64,000 nucleotides of DNA. It comes from Lachnospiraceae bacterium. Lineage in GTDB: Bacteria; Bacillota; Clostridia; Lachnospirales; Lachnospiraceae. Positions 33,063 through 42,322 of the stretch are shown here, in pieces; positions within the stretch are counted from its first letter, which is position 1; the number at the start of each line of letters is the position of its first letter. Location: assembly GCA_902363665.1 (NCBI GenBank), contig CABJAW010000007.1:92354-156353 (forward strand). Direction: 5' to 3'. A model generated the notes under the pieces. It was not told where the DNA came from. It saw only the letters and a program-made list of their open reading frames with translations, and did not search any database. The position numbers and the translations under genes are program-made.

Positions 33063-34789
33063 TGGCACTGTATCATTTTTCGGTAAAGCAGGTTTCCAGA
33101 GGAAAAGGTCAGACGGTAGTTAATTCCGCAGCTTATATTTCTGGGCAGAGGCTTTATAACGATTATTATGGACAGACGCATGACTATACTAAAAAGTCAG
33201 GAGTGGTTTTCACAGAAATCCTGACTCCGGAATATGTGCCGGAACGTTTGTCTGACCGGGAAACGCTCTGGAATGAAGTAGAGCAGATAGAGAAAAGTAA
33301 ACGGGCACAGTTAGCTTATTCTTTTGATATTGCTTTACAAAATGAACTGACATTGGATGAAAATATAGAATTGGCGAGAGAGTTTTGCAGGGAACAGTTC
33401 GTAGCACGTGGTATGATTATAGATCTGGCGGTTCATGAGGGAAAATCAAAGAACGAAGATGAACCAGACAATCCACATTTTCATGTACTTGTTCCAATCC
33501 GTCCTTTTACAGAAGATGGAAGATGGGGCAACAAGCAGAAGCGGAAATATGTTTTGGATGAAGACGGAAATCGGATTAAAGATGCCAGAGGAAAGGATAT
33601 ATTCAATGCTGTTTCCACTACCGGATGGAATGATCCGGAGCTTTTAAAGGAATGGAGAAGAGCGTGGACAGAGAAGGTGAACGAAAAATTCCGGGAATGT
33701 CACATGGCAGCAAGAATTGATCATCGCTCTTACAAAGAGCAGGGAATTGATCTGATTCCGACGATTCATGAAGGGTATGAAGTGCGAGCAATGGAGAAAA
33801 AGGGAATTAAAACAGTGATTGGGGAATTGAACCGAGCTATCCGGCAGTTCAACCAGATGTTTATTTCTCTGAAAGAATCCATTCAGTGGATGAAGACAGC
33901 GCATGAGGAAATGAAAGCCGAACTGGATCGCAGGCAGAATCCGACACTTCTGGAAAGCTTGCAAGATTATTATGATAAGAAAACGCAGAGCAGACTACCG
34001 CTCCCAAATTTCTATGCGGAGATGAAACGGAGAGGGAAGAATCTCTCCAACTTACAGGAGTTTGCAAAATCTATCAATTATCTCCAGACCCATAAGATAG
34101 AAACAATGGAGGATCTGCTGGGAAGGAGTGATGAACTGAATGGTGTTGTATCAGTCAGTAAAAAAGAGATTTCCGAAAAGCGAGAACAGTTAAAGAAACT
34201 GGAAAATCTACAAAAGATGGCAGAAGTAATAAAGACAAATCAGCCATTGATAGACGAGTACAACCATTTCTTTTTCTCGAAAAAACGGGAGAAATACTAT
34301 CAGCAGCACAAGAAAGAAATCAATTATTATCGCAAATGTGAACGGGAGCTGAAACAGCATCTGGATAAAAATGGAAAGGTGCCAACTGCCAGATGGAAAC
34401 GAGAGAAAGAAGAACTCCGATCTGTGATCGAAGAGCTGAAAGCAGATAATCAGCCTTATCAGGATGAACTTGCATTTGTAAAAAAGGTACAGAGTTGTGC
34501 AGACATTGCTAGACGTGACCGGGAAATGGCAGAAGCAGATACTTCCGGGCGTTCAGAAGAAAAAAGCGAGAAGCAGACAAAGTTCCCAGCATTTCACGCA
34601 GCTCAGACGGAAGATATTTTTGAAGAAAGCGGTAAAGCAGAGCAACAGCCGGTGAATCAGCAAGAGAAGAAGCCAGAAAAGAAGACTTCTCTCCTGAGAA
34701 AATTGGATGAGAAGAAGAAAGAATGTGCAGAGCGTGATGCAAAACAACAGACAGTGAGGAAAAAACGGAACTATGATATGAGTTTATAG
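33062..34789 (+). CDS. MobA/MobL relaxase of IME-3
   Basis: A 575-aa relaxase of the MOBQ type. The N-terminus MALYHFSVKQVSRGKGQTVV, then NSAAYISG, and the metal-binding pair H139 and H141 in NPHFHVLVPIR mark the nuclease domain. A C-terminal coiled coil (about 260-460) and a charged tail follow. It nicks the oriT at about 32400. It is homologous to the partial relaxase at the left edge of the window but clearly from a different, AT-richer element. Confidence 0.93.
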   Translation: MALYHFSVKQVSRGKGQTVVNSAAYISGQRLYNDYYGQTHDYTKKSGVVFTEILTPEYVPERLSDRETLWNEVEQIEKSKRAQLAYSFDIALQNELTLDENIELAREFCREQFVARGMIIDLAVHEGKSKNEDEPDNPHFHVLVPIRPFTEDGRWGNKQKRKYVLDEDGNRIKDARGKDIFNAVSTTGWNDPELLKEWRRAWTEKVNEKFRECHMAARIDHRSYKEQGIDLIPTIHEGYEVRAMEKKGIKTVIGELNRAIRQFNQMFISLKESIQWMKTAHEEMKAELDRRQNPTLLESLQDYYDKKTQSRLPLPNFYAEMKRRGKNLSNLQEFAKSINYLQTHKIETMEDLLGRSDELNGVVSVSKKEISEKREQLKKLENLQKMAEVIKTNQPLIDEYNHFFFSKKREKYYQQHKKEINYYRKCERELKQHLDKNGKVPTARWKREKEELRSVIEELKADNQPYQDELAFVKKVQSCADIARRDREMAEADTSGRSEEKSEKQTKFPAFHAAQTEDIFEESGKAEQQPVNQQEKKPEKKTSLLRKLDEKKKECAERDAKQQTVRKKRNYDMSL

Positions 34790-34818
34790 AAGTCTGTCAG
34801 CAGGACAGACAGGAAAGG

Positions 34819-36702
34819 ATGATGAAAATGCAGTATACAGAAGAACAGATTGCAAGAGCAAACCAGACCAATCTTGTGTCTTTTCTGAACGCACAAGGGG
34901 AACAGTTGATGAAAAGTGGCAGAGAATACCGTTGGAAAAAGCATGACAGTGTAACGATATCCGGAAACCGATGGTATCGGCATAGTCAGAGTAAGGGCGG
35001 TTATCCGGTAGACTTTGTGATGGAATTTTATTATGCAACATTTCCGGAAGCAGTGAAAATTCTGATTGGGGAAGAAGGCGAAGGCAGGCAGAAGTCCTGC
35101 CCCGCCCCGTCTAAAGACTTCCGATTACCGGAGAAAAATGAGGATAATGAAAAAATCATGAAGTATCTGACAGAAAAAAGAGAGATTGAGAAAACACTGG
35201 TGGAAGATTGGATTGACAGAGGTGATATTTATGAAGAAAAGGAGCATCATAATGTTATATTTGTCGGCAGAGATGCAGATGGTATTCCGAGATATGCACA
35301 TTGCCGTGGAACCGGTGAAATGAAATATCGTGGAGATGTAGCCGGTTCTGATAAAGCTTTTGGATTTTGCCACAGAGGAACGGATAATCAGTTATTTGTG
35401 TTTGAAGCAGCCATTGACCTGCTTTCTTTTATCCAATTATTTCCAAAAGACTGGAAGAAACGCAGTTACCTGAGTCTGGGTGGCGTCTCCAGTGTGGCAC
35501 TGATGACTTTTCTTTCTGAACGCCCTCAGATTACTTCTATTTTCCTGTGCCTGGATAATGACCAGGCAGGGAATGAGGCTTGTGAGAAACTGGCAGGAGA
35601 AATCTCAGAAGGATACAGTGTAATTCGTCTGAAACCATCACGAAAAGACTGGAACGAAATTCTCTGTGATAAAAACGCTGACAGAAAGAAAGCAATTGCA
35701 GAAACAATCACAATCAAAGTACCAGAAACAGAAGAGCTGGTGCCGATGTTGTGTTATGAAGACATTGAACAGACCAGTGTGGAATGGCTGTGGTTTCCTT
35801 ATATTCCATTTGGAAAACTGACAATCATTCAAGGAAATCCGGGAGAAGGAAAAACTTATTTTGCTATGATGCTGACAGCAGCCTGTACCAACAGAAAATT
35901 GTTTCCGAATATGGAAGATATTGAACCGTTCAATGTAATTTATCAGACAGCAGAGGACGGTATGGGTGACACTATCAAGCCAAGACTGATAGAAGCAGGT
36001 GCAGATCTAAGCAGGATTATGGTAATTGATGATACGGAAGAAGCATTAACCCTATCTGATGATCGAATTGAAAAGGCAGTCAGACAGAATCATGTGAGGC
36101 TTGTAATCATTGATCCGGTACAGGCATTTATTGGAGCAGATGTGGATATGAACCGGGCAAATGAAGTACGTCCGGTGTTCCGAAAACTGGGAATGATTGC
36201 CGAGAAGACTGGATGTGCCATTGTGCTGATCGGACATCTGAATAAATCTTCCGGGACGCAGAGCACGTATCGGGGACTTGGCTCTATTGATATTATGGCA
36301 GCAGTGCGAAGTTTAATTTTCATCGGGAAGGTAAGAAAAGATCCAACCACGAGGGTATTGATTCATGAAAAAAGTTCTCTTGTACCACCAGGGGAAACAA
36401 TGGCGTTTAAACTGGGAGACGAAGAAGGCTTTCGATGGGTAGGAGCCTATGAGATTTCCACAGATGAATTGTTAGATGGAAAAGAAGGAAAAGCAACAGA
36501 AACAAAGCTGGAGCGAGGGGCAAAGCTGATCAGGGAACTGCTTGCTGATAAAAAAGAAATTTCAATCAGAGAATTAGACGAAAAGGCAAAGGAGCAGGGA
36601 ATATCCGGGCGAACAATGCGTGATGTGAGAAGTCGGATGAAGAATGAGCTGGAATATCGGGTAAATGAAAAACAGGAAAATAGTATTCGATTAAAAGAAT
36701 GA
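34819..36702 (+). CDS. primase-helicase fusion (DUF3991/TOPRIM plus RepA-type ATPase)
   Basis: A 627-aa protein. Residues 1-90 resemble the DUF3991 N-terminal domain, about 190-280 a TOPRIM fold (FVFEAAIDLLSF ... IFLCLDNDQAG), and from about 330 a RecA-like ATPase with Walker A GNPGEGKT, Walker B VRLVIIDP, and the GHLNKSSG motif of RepA/DnaB-like helicases. The C-terminus has a small winged-helix-like region. It probably primes and unwinds the element after transfer. It follows the relaxase by 29 bases. Confidence 0.87.
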   Translation: MMKMQYTEEQIARANQTNLVSFLNAQGEQLMKSGREYRWKKHDSVTISGNRWYRHSQSKGGYPVDFVMEFYYATFPEAVKILIGEEGEGRQKSCPAPSKDFRLPEKNEDNEKIMKYLTEKREIEKTLVEDWIDRGDIYEEKEHHNVIFVGRDADGIPRYAHCRGTGEMKYRGDVAGSDKAFGFCHRGTDNQLFVFEAAIDLLSFIQLFPKDWKKRSYLSLGGVSSVALMTFLSERPQITSIFLCLDNDQAGNEACEKLAGEISEGYSVIRLKPSRKDWNEILCDKNADRKKAIAETITIKVPETEELVPMLCYEDIEQTSVEWLWFPYIPFGKLTIIQGNPGEGKTYFAMMLTAACTNRKLFPNMEDIEPFNVIYQTAEDGMGDTIKPRLIEAGADLSRIMVIDDTEEALTLSDDRIEKAVRQNHVRLVIIDPVQAFIGADVDMNRANEVRPVFRKLGMIAEKTGCAIVLIGHLNKSSGTQSTYRGLGSIDIMAAVRSLIFIGKVRKDPTTRVLIHEKSSLVPPGETMAFKLGDEEGFRWVGAYEISTDELLDGKEGKATETKLERGAKLIRELLADKKEISIRELDEKAKEQGISGRTMRDVRSRMKNELEYRVNEKQENSIRLKE

Positions 36703-36813
36703 TGGTGGCAGAATTATTGGAGTAAGTACCGATTTTTATAGATACCTTATCTGCCGCCTGCCGTCTGCCGGGGAATGAATATTCTAAAGTGTACAGGAAT
36801 AAATAAAATTGGA

Positions 36814-36867
36814 TTGACAGAAAATATAGAAAAGCGTATTATAATAACAAGAGGTGGGATTTCCCAC
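36814..36867 (+). promoter_or_regulatory. promoter and operator of toxin-antitoxin operon
   Basis: TTGACA at 36814-36819 and TATTAT at 36837-36842 (17-base spacer), followed at the expected start point by the dyad GTGGGA-TT-TCCCAC (36854-36867). This fits autoregulation by the antitoxin. Confidence 0.65.
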
Positions 36868-36895
36868 ACAAATGCTTGCGTAGGAGGTGTTGATA

Positions 36896-37135
36896 ATGGA
36901 AGCAATGAAAGATTATGTTGCCCATCTGGACAATAAAAAAAGGATTACCCTCAGAGGAGCTGCTTATCAGTATTATAATGTAAAAGAATACGGAAATGGC
37001 TGCATTATTCTGGAACCTCGGGAACTGGCAGTGCCAGAGAGCATTTCAGCCAGAACTCTGGCAGATATGGATCGTGCAGTAAGTAACTTTAAAAGAGGCG
37101 ATGTTTCCCCGGCTATTGACCTGTCAGATTTTTAA
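36896..37135 (+). CDS. antitoxin-like protein (type II TA)
   Basis: A 79-aa protein, MEAMKDYVAHLDNKKRITLR, behind TAGGAGG. The N-terminal HLDNKKRITLRGA has AbrB/SpoVT-like character, and a helical toxin-binding tail follows (ARTLADMDRAVSNFKRG). It lies 12 bases before a RelE-like gene and has a dyad in its promoter. The assignment as antitoxin rests on this pairing and size. Confidence 0.75.
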   Translation: MEAMKDYVAHLDNKKRITLRGAAYQYYNVKEYGNGCIILEPRELAVPESISARTLADMDRAVSNFKRGDVSPAIDLSDF

Positions 37136-37147
37136 AAGGAACAAAGA

Positions 37148-37516
37148 ATGAACTTTAATATACGAATGGGAATTCCTGAAATGCAGGAACTTTGGTTAGA
37201 TCTGCAGGAGAAATATCGTTCCGGTAATATAAAAAAGAAGGAAGAACAGTTGTATAAAAAATGGGGAAAGGCTTTAAAGCTGTTGTCGGCTGATCCAGGT
37301 TATCCGAGTCTTCAAACCCATGAAATAGAACCATTATCCAGACGTTACGGAATGAAAGTGTGGCAATCTTATCTGGAAAATAAAACTAGTGGTGCAATGA
37401 GAATGTATTGGGTTTACGGTCCGGATCAGAAGGATATTACGATTATTGGATTGGAGCCACATCCGGAAGATAAGAAAAATGGCGCATACGATCGAATTTC
37501 ACTGTCGGATTTGTAA
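37148..37516 (+). CDS. RelE/HigB-like toxin
   Basis: A 122-aa protein. The C-terminal half (SRRYGMKVWQSYLENKTSGA, then RMYWVYGPDQKDITIIGLEPHPED) has the beta-sheet pattern and conserved arginine/tyrosine of RelE-superfamily mRNA interferases. It is co-transcribed with the antitoxin-like gene. The pair probably stabilises IME-3 in the host. Confidence 0.78.
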   Translation: MNFNIRMGIPEMQELWLDLQEKYRSGNIKKKEEQLYKKWGKALKLLSADPGYPSLQTHEIEPLSRRYGMKVWQSYLENKTSGAMRMYWVYGPDQKDITIIGLEPHPEDKKNGAYDRISLSDL

Positions 37517-37608
37517 AATATAATTGAATATGGAACAAAAACACGAGCAGTTAGTCTATGAAAAATAGGTTAGCTGCTTTTTTCATGCAAAAAAAGGAGG
37601 TGCCGTGT

Positions 37609-37818
37609 ATGGGATATGCACGTAAAGATGTAGAGAAAACAAAGAAAATAGCAAAGAAATTCGTCCGTTATCAGGAAGGGGCAGAGCTTTACAGCATTGG
37701 GCTGACGAAATTCCAGGAGCTGGCGAAAGAAGCCAAAGCAGTGTATAAGATTGACAAGGTTGCTCTTGTAAACTGTGAGATTTTTGAAAAATATCTGGAG
37801 ACATTTCGGATTGCGTAG
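37609..37818 (+). CDS. DUF6462 excisionase-like protein
   Basis: A 69-aa protein with AAAAGGAGG eight bases before the ATG. MGYARKDVEKTKKIAKKFVR and then YSIGLTKFQELAKEAKAVYK resemble DUF6462, short winged-helix proteins next to tyrosine integrases. The size and position suggest an Xis-like directionality factor. A longer frame from 37558 has no ribosome site. Confidence 0.78.
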   Translation: MGYARKDVEKTKKIAKKFVRYQEGAELYSIGLTKFQELAKEAKAVYKIDKVALVNCEIFEKYLETFRIA

Positions 37819-37911
37819 GGAACAGAAAAAAATCATGGAAGGACGAAAAATAGGGATTGACTTCTTGTCATACGAAAATTATAATGTGGATGTGGAGGAA
37901 TAAGAACAGAT

Positions 37912-38082
37912 ATGGCGAAAATAGGAAGACCAAAGTCGGAAAATGTAAAAAAGAAAGTATTGAGTATCCGGGTGGAAGATTCTATGTATAAGTGTATCTG
38001 TGATTATGCTAGGAAACACAAAATGACTGTGACAGAAGTTGTCCTGCAGGGACTGGAAAGAATTTTGAACAGACCTGAATAA
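37912..38082 (+). CDS. 56-aa ribbon-helix-helix protein
   Basis: ATG 37912 to TAA 38082, reading MAKIGRPKSENVKKKVLSIR and then VEDSMYKCICDYARKHKMTV, ending in a helix. The basic start, beta strand (KVLSIRV) and two helices are the CopG/Arc pattern. GGAGG lies upstream at about 37895. It probably regulates the integrase gene 42 bases downstream or binds element ends. It is short but has all the marks of a real gene. Confidence 0.72.
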   Translation: MAKIGRPKSENVKKKVLSIRVEDSMYKCICDYARKHKMTVTEVVLQGLERILNRPE

Positions 38083-38124
38083 CATGAAGTCCTTCCTTTA
38101 TTTGTATTTGAAGGAGGATTTTAT

Positions 38125-39360
38125 ATGGCACAGACAAGAAAAGATCTGCGAGGCAGAGTCTTGCGGAAAGGTGAATCACAGAGACGTTCCGATGAGAGGT
38201 ATGTATATACTTATACAGATCCCCTTGGAAGACGTAAGTATGTTTATGCACAAGACCTTGTAACGCTTCGGGAAAAAGAAGCACAGCTTATGAAAGATCA
38301 GATGGACGGTCTGGATATTTATGTTGCCGGAAAGGCTACAGTAAATTTTGTATTTGACCGCTACATGAGTCTCAAAAACAATCTGAAACCAACGACCAGG
38401 AGTAATTATCTTTATATGTATGACCGATTTATCCGGGACACATTTGGAAAGCGGAATATAGCAGAGATTAAGTATTCTGATGTGGTGCAGTTCTATAATC
38501 ATTTGACCAAGAAGCAGGAACTGAAGATTAACACATTGGAAACCATTCATACGTTATTGCATCCAACTTTTCAACTGGCTGTAAGGGATGACATTATCAG
38601 AAAAAATCCTACGGATGGAGTCATGGCAGAATTAAAGAAAAATTTGGGTATGAAAACCGGTGTGAGACATGCACTGACAATTCCACAGCAGAGAGCATTT
38701 ATGGAATATATTGCTACGCATCCGATTTATTTTCACTGGTGGCCGATTTTTACGATTTTTCTTGGAACCGGGTGCCGGATTGGAGAAGTTTTAGGGCTTC
38801 GATGGGAAGACATTGATTACGAGAAGCGGATTATCAGCATCAATCATAATCTGACGTATTATCCGGTAGGAGAAGACCGGGCATCGGAAAATCACATTTC
38901 GACGCCGAAAACAGAAGCCGGAATGCGTACGATTCCCATGTTGGATACAGTGAAAGATGCTTTTGAAATGATCTGGGAAGAGCAGAAAGAAAATGGCTGG
39001 ACAGATGCAGAGATTGACGGAATGACAGGCTTTGTTTTCTGTAACCGTTATGGAAATATAATGAATGCCCAGTCAGTCAATCGGGCAATCAAGAGAATCT
39101 CATCTGCTTATAATGCAACAGAAGAAATAGAGGCAAAAAAAGAGCATCGGGAGCCGGTGCTGTTGCCGGATTTTTCAGCGCACAGCTTGAGACACACATT
39201 TTGCACAAGGCTTTGTGAAAGAGAAACCAACCTGAAAATAATCCAGTCGATCATGGGGCATAAGGATATTCAGACCACTATGGATATCTATGCAGAAGCG
39301 ACAGAGGAGAAAAAACAGGAAACATTTGAACATTTGGCTGCAACAATGGATGTATTTTAA
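38125..39360 (+). CDS. int: tyrosine recombinase (integrase) of IME-3
   Basis: A 411-aa integrase of the Tn916/ICE type. It has an N-terminal arm-binding domain (RGRVLRKGESQRRSDERYVY), a SAM-like core-binding domain (about 75-165) and a catalytic domain with R218 (GCRIGEVLGLRW), a lysine in TPKTEAG, H353-x-x-R356 (HSLRH), H379 (MGHKD) and nucleophile Y389 (DIYAEAT). AAGGAGG precedes the ATG. It recombines the element at its att site, here adjacent to a metG fragment. Confidence 0.95.
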   Translation: MAQTRKDLRGRVLRKGESQRRSDERYVYTYTDPLGRRKYVYAQDLVTLREKEAQLMKDQMDGLDIYVAGKATVNFVFDRYMSLKNNLKPTTRSNYLYMYDRFIRDTFGKRNIAEIKYSDVVQFYNHLTKKQELKINTLETIHTLLHPTFQLAVRDDIIRKNPTDGVMAELKKNLGMKTGVRHALTIPQQRAFMEYIATHPIYFHWWPIFTIFLGTGCRIGEVLGLRWEDIDYEKRIISINHNLTYYPVGEDRASENHISTPKTEAGMRTIPMLDTVKDAFEMIWEEQKENGWTDAEIDGMTGFVFCNRYGNIMNAQSVNRAIKRISSAYNATEEIEAKKEHREPVLLPDFSAHSLRHTFCTRLCERETNLKIIQSIMGHKDIQTTMDIYAEATEEKKQETFEHLAATMDVF

Positions 39361-39384
39361 GAAGGGCTTATGAACCCTTTCATC

Positions 39385-39462
39385 TGACAACAGAAATAAC
39401 CAAATGACATCAAATTGACAACAGATATGATTTGACAATGATTCATCATGAATGGTGATGAA
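39385..39462. other. candidate integrase arm-type sites and att region
   Basis: TGACAACAGA occurs at 39385-39394 and 39416-39425, exactly 31 bases apart (three helical turns), with a partial third copy (TGACAA) at 39433. Behind them is the dyad TTCATCA/TGATGAA (39442-39448 and 39456-39462). The arrangement directly after int is that of arm-type binding sites near an element end. Confidence 0.55.
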
Positions 39463-39539
39463 GAGAAGACAATTTAATAGAAATAGCACAGCGAAGCATC
39501 ACGAAGGGTAATGAAGAAAAATCAAAAAAATTCCCGACA

Positions 39540-39998
39540 ATGAAGTCCCTGGACGCTGACAAGAAAGCTTCCAAGACTTCTGAAGCAGCTCCGGCAGAGG
39601 CTGAAAAACCAGTTGAAAAGATTGATTTTTCTAAGGTAAAAGTCGAGCCATTGTTTGAAGAAATGGTTGATTTTGATACATTCAGCAAGTCAGATTTCCG
39701 TGCAGTAAAGGTTAAAGAGTGTGTTGCAGTACCGAAGTCAAAGAAACTGTTACAGTTTACTCTTGATGACGGAACAGGCACAGACAGAACCATTTTAAGC
39801 GGTATTCATAGCTTTTATGAGCCGGAAGAACTGGTTGGAAAGACTCTTATTGCTATCACAAATCTTCCACCGAGAGCTATGATGGGCATTGACTCTTGCG
39901 GTATGCTCCTCAGTGCTATTCATGAAGAAGAAGGCGAAGAAAAGCTTCATCTTCTGATGGTTGATGACCACATTCCGGCAGGTGCAAAGCTTTATTAA
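39540..39998 (+). pseudogene. metG: C-terminal fragment of methionyl-tRNA synthetase gene
   Basis: 152 codons matching only the C-terminal tRNA-binding (EMAP/Trbp111-like) domain of MetG, through the usual end MVDDHIPAGAKLY. Key segments are FDTFSKSDFRAVKVKECVAV, GTGTDRTILSGI and NLPPRAMMGIDSCGMLLSAI. The catalytic part is absent and no ribosome site precedes ATG 39540; the frame is open only back to a TGA at 39459. It is most simply the target gene's right fragment left by an integration event. The left fragment is not in the window. Confidence 0.82.
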
Positions 39999-40074
39999 GA
40001 TGATGTAAAGATGTACCGTTTCACCAAATAGACGGGACGTACTTCATTTGATAAAAAACTAAAAAAACAGCGAT

Positions 40075-40094
40075 TTACATCAAACTTACATCAA
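40075..40094. repeat. TTACATCAA direct repeat pair
   Basis: TTACATCAA at 40075-40083 and 40086-40094, one helical turn apart, followed by TTGATG. They resemble arm-type integrase sites at an element end, suggesting another past insertion behind metG. Confidence 0.45.
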
Positions 40095-40147
40095 TTGATG
40101 CAGAAATCGGTGCAAGCAAGAAAAAATCGCATAATTAGTGCAATGAG

Positions 40148-40178
40148 TGGGCAATTCCAATCGGAGTTGCCCATTTTT
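40148..40178 (+). terminator. intrinsic terminator
   Basis: TGGGCAA at 40148-40154 and TTGCCCA at 40167-40173 followed by TTTTT. Confidence 0.8.
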
Positions 40179-40220
40179 AAAACAAACAGAAATACAAATC
40201 GGGATTTGTAGGTGCGATTG

Positions 40221-40664
40221 ATGAAAATTATTGAAGTTAAAGAAAATAAAAAACAATATCTTGATTTGCTCCTATTAGCAGATGAGCAGGAAGATATGGT
40301 TGACCGTTATCTTGATAACGGCAAGATGTATGTACTTGATGATAATGGGGTCAAGTGTGAGTGTGTCATAACCGATAAAGAAAATGACATACTTGAAATC
40401 AAGAACATTGCGACAGTTCCAGAATATCAAGGGAAAGGTTATGCAAGAGCCTTAATTGAGTTTATTGTTAATAATTACAGAGAGCAATATTCTATTCTGC
40501 AAGTGGGAACAGGCGATAGCCTACTGACAATACCATTTTATGAAAAGTGTGGTTTTGTCCGTTCGCATATCATATCAAATTTCTTTATAGATAATTATGA
40601 CCACCCAATCTATGAGAGTGGAATACAGTTGGTAGATATGGTGTATTTGCAAAGACCGTTATAA
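40221..40664 (+). CDS. GNAT family N-acetyltransferase
   Basis: A 147-aa acetyltransferase starting MKIIEVKENKKQYLDLLLLA. The acetyl-CoA loop is NIATVPEYQGKGYARALI (motif Q/RxxGxG/A as QGKGYA), with a typical C-terminal FYEKCGF. The substrate is unknown. It is intact, unlike the neighbouring GNAT gene. The start at ATG 40221 is preferred over GTG 40212. Confidence 0.85.
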   Translation: MKIIEVKENKKQYLDLLLLADEQEDMVDRYLDNGKMYVLDDNGVKCECVITDKENDILEIKNIATVPEYQGKGYARALIEFIVNNYREQYSILQVGTGDSLLTIPFYEKCGFVRSHIISNFFIDNYDHPIYESGIQLVDMVYLQRPL

Positions 40665-40695
40665 TTTAAATTCAAGTTTATGGAGAGTCACCGTT

Positions 40696-41121
40696 ATGAT
40701 TAGAGAATTTCAAAGGGATGATATAAATAAAGTTGCAGATATATAGTTGGATACAAATATAAAGGCACATAATTTTATCCCCGCCGAATACTGGAAAAAC
40801 AATTTCAAATCAGTAAAAGAAGCGTTGTTACTAGCAGAGGTTTATGTGTATGAGTATGATACAGAAATACAGGGTTTTATAGGGTTAAATGATGAATATG
40901 TTGAGGGAATTTTTGTTTCTGGTGAAATGCAATCGCAGGGTATAGGTAAAATTCTGCTGAATTATGCAAAGGATAAAAGGAATAAGTTGCACTTGAACGT
41001 ATACCAAAAGAACGCACGGGCAATATCTTTTTATAAGAGAGAAGGATTTGAGATTCAGCATAGTGGCTTAGATGAGGCTACCGGAGAAAAAGATTATGTA
41101 ATGACATGGCAACACAAATAG
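40696..41121 (+). pseudogene. GNAT acetyltransferase gene with nonsense mutation
   Basis: The frame starts MIREFQRDDINKVADI, hits TAG at 40744-40746, and continues without shift as LDTNIKAHNFIPAEYWKNNF to a normal GNAT end with the CoA loop SGEMQSQGIGKILL. Family members have tryptophan at the stop position (ADIWLDTN), so TGG changed to TAG. The remainder is well preserved, so inactivation is recent. A start downstream of the stop has no ribosome site. Confidence 0.82.
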
Positions 41122-41142
41122 AAATTCCAGTTTGCCAACCTG

Positions 41143-41184
41143 CCCTTTGAGAGAGGAAAAATCCCTTTCTCAAAGGGCTTTTTC
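41143..41184 (+). terminator. intrinsic terminator
   Basis: CCCTTTGAGA at 41143-41152 and TCTCAAAGGG at 41168-41177, then CTTTTTC. Confidence 0.85.
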
Positions 41185-41258
41185 TATTTATACGGATATT
41201 CGCAAACTACAAGATAAAGCCAAAACTTCATATACTCTAAGCACAAGGAGGTTGAGGT

Positions 41259-41924
41259 TTGGCTATGAACAACAGTTTAACAGAAGTACACCCGGAGCTT
41301 GTTTCGGAGTGGTCGGAAAAGAATTTAACGCTTACGCCTGATGACATTACTTTCGCTTCAAATAAAAAAGTATGGTGGAGAGGTGCTTGCGGTCATGAAT
41401 GGCAGGCAAGCGTTAAGGCTCGTTCTAATGGAGAGAAATGTCCGATATGTTCCGGTGCGAGAGTGATTGCAGGTATTAACGATTTGGCGACATTAGAGCC
41501 GCTACTGGTAAAGCAGTGGTCGAAAAAGAATAAGATAAAACCGACAGAGGTTTCTATTGGTTCTCATAAGAAAGTGATTTGGAGATGCGAGAAAGGTCAC
41601 GAGTGGGAAGCAGCCGTTAAAAGCAGGACAATAAATAAAACAGGTTGCCCGTATTGCTCCCATAATAAAGTGTTGGCAGGATTTAATGACCTTGCAACGC
41701 TTCTGCCGGATATAGCAGCCGAGTGGTCGGACAGAAATTATCCGTTACTTCCAACTCAGGTTACGGTCTTTGCCAATCGTAAGGCTTGATGGAAGTGTAA
41801 GGATTGCGGCAGAGAATGGAACACCCTTATTTCTACCCGTTCCGGTGGGAGCAAATGCCCGTATTGCAGTGGGTACATATTCCTGAAGTATTCTTTATGT
41901 TCTCAGGCGAGAAAGTCCTTGTAG
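41259..41924 (+). pseudogene. zinc-ribbon repeat protein, interrupted
   Basis: Tandem treble-clef repeats: each unit reads like KVWWRGACGHEWQASVKAR, then CPICSG, then a DLATL.P.L..QWS linker. The third unit meets TGA at 41787-41789 exactly where the motif needs the first tryptophan (NRKA-W-WKC); reading resumes in frame with WKCKDCGREWNTLISTRSGG and CPYCSG, then loses homology at about 41870. So one TGG to TGA change plus a 3' truncation. Intact relatives are DNA-associated proteins of unclear function. AAGGAGG lies seven bases before TTG 41259. Confidence 0.75.
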
Positions 41925-42019
41925 ATTTACGGTGTGATAACAGTCTGATGAAAACAATGGTTGACCGCTTCGGAGAAGATGTGACAACCCTTGCGTATGA
42001 TATGACTTCTTTCAGGGTA
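41888..42019 (+). pseudogene. fragment of WYL-domain regulator
   Basis: About 44 codons (VFFMFSGEKVLVDLRCDNSL, then MKTMVDRFGEDV) match the C-terminal part of WYL-domain transcription factors. The fragment has no start and is fused to unrelated sequence on both sides. Confidence 0.65.
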
Positions 42020-42082
42020 CTGGTCCTATGTCAAGCAAAAGTACAAATTAAATGCAACCAATTTTCTCTTTTTATGTAATTG

Positions 42083-42322
42083 TTAACTTGCTAAGCTTGT
42101 TACAGTCGTTTCCAGATTTTTTAGATATTGTTCCTCATATTCATTTGGAGATAAATATCCACAATGACTATGAATACGGACGGTGTTGTAGAACGTCTCG
42201 ATATATTCAAAAATCAATTTATATGCATGAGTATAATTGAAAAGTTTGAAACGATTAATCCACTCTCGTTTTAAAAGGGCATGGAACGATTCTATGCAAG
42301 CATTGTCCCAACCGGTGCTTGT
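42083..42322 (-). pseudogene. IS3-family transposase (OrfB) C-terminal fragment
   Basis: On the minus strand the frame reads TGWDNACIESFHALLKREWI and later FEYIETFYNTVRIHSHCGYL, SPNEYEEQYL, then a stop at 42083. This is the end of an IS3 DDE transposase with the catalytic glutamate (CIESFH). The 5' part is missing and joins IS110 sequence at about 42320. Confidence 0.8.

Noticed and set aside
40744..41789. Recoding of TAG or TGA as an amino acid
   Set aside because: Stops replace tryptophan and, at 54899, glutamate in unrelated genes, use all three stop codons, and there is no SECIS-like or pyrrolysine gene context. Simple nonsense mutation is sufficient.
41804..42079. 91-codon frame as an intact gene
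   Set aside because: The first part is out of frame with the zinc-ribbon gene it overlaps, and only the central 44 codons match WYL proteins; a fragment, not a gene.
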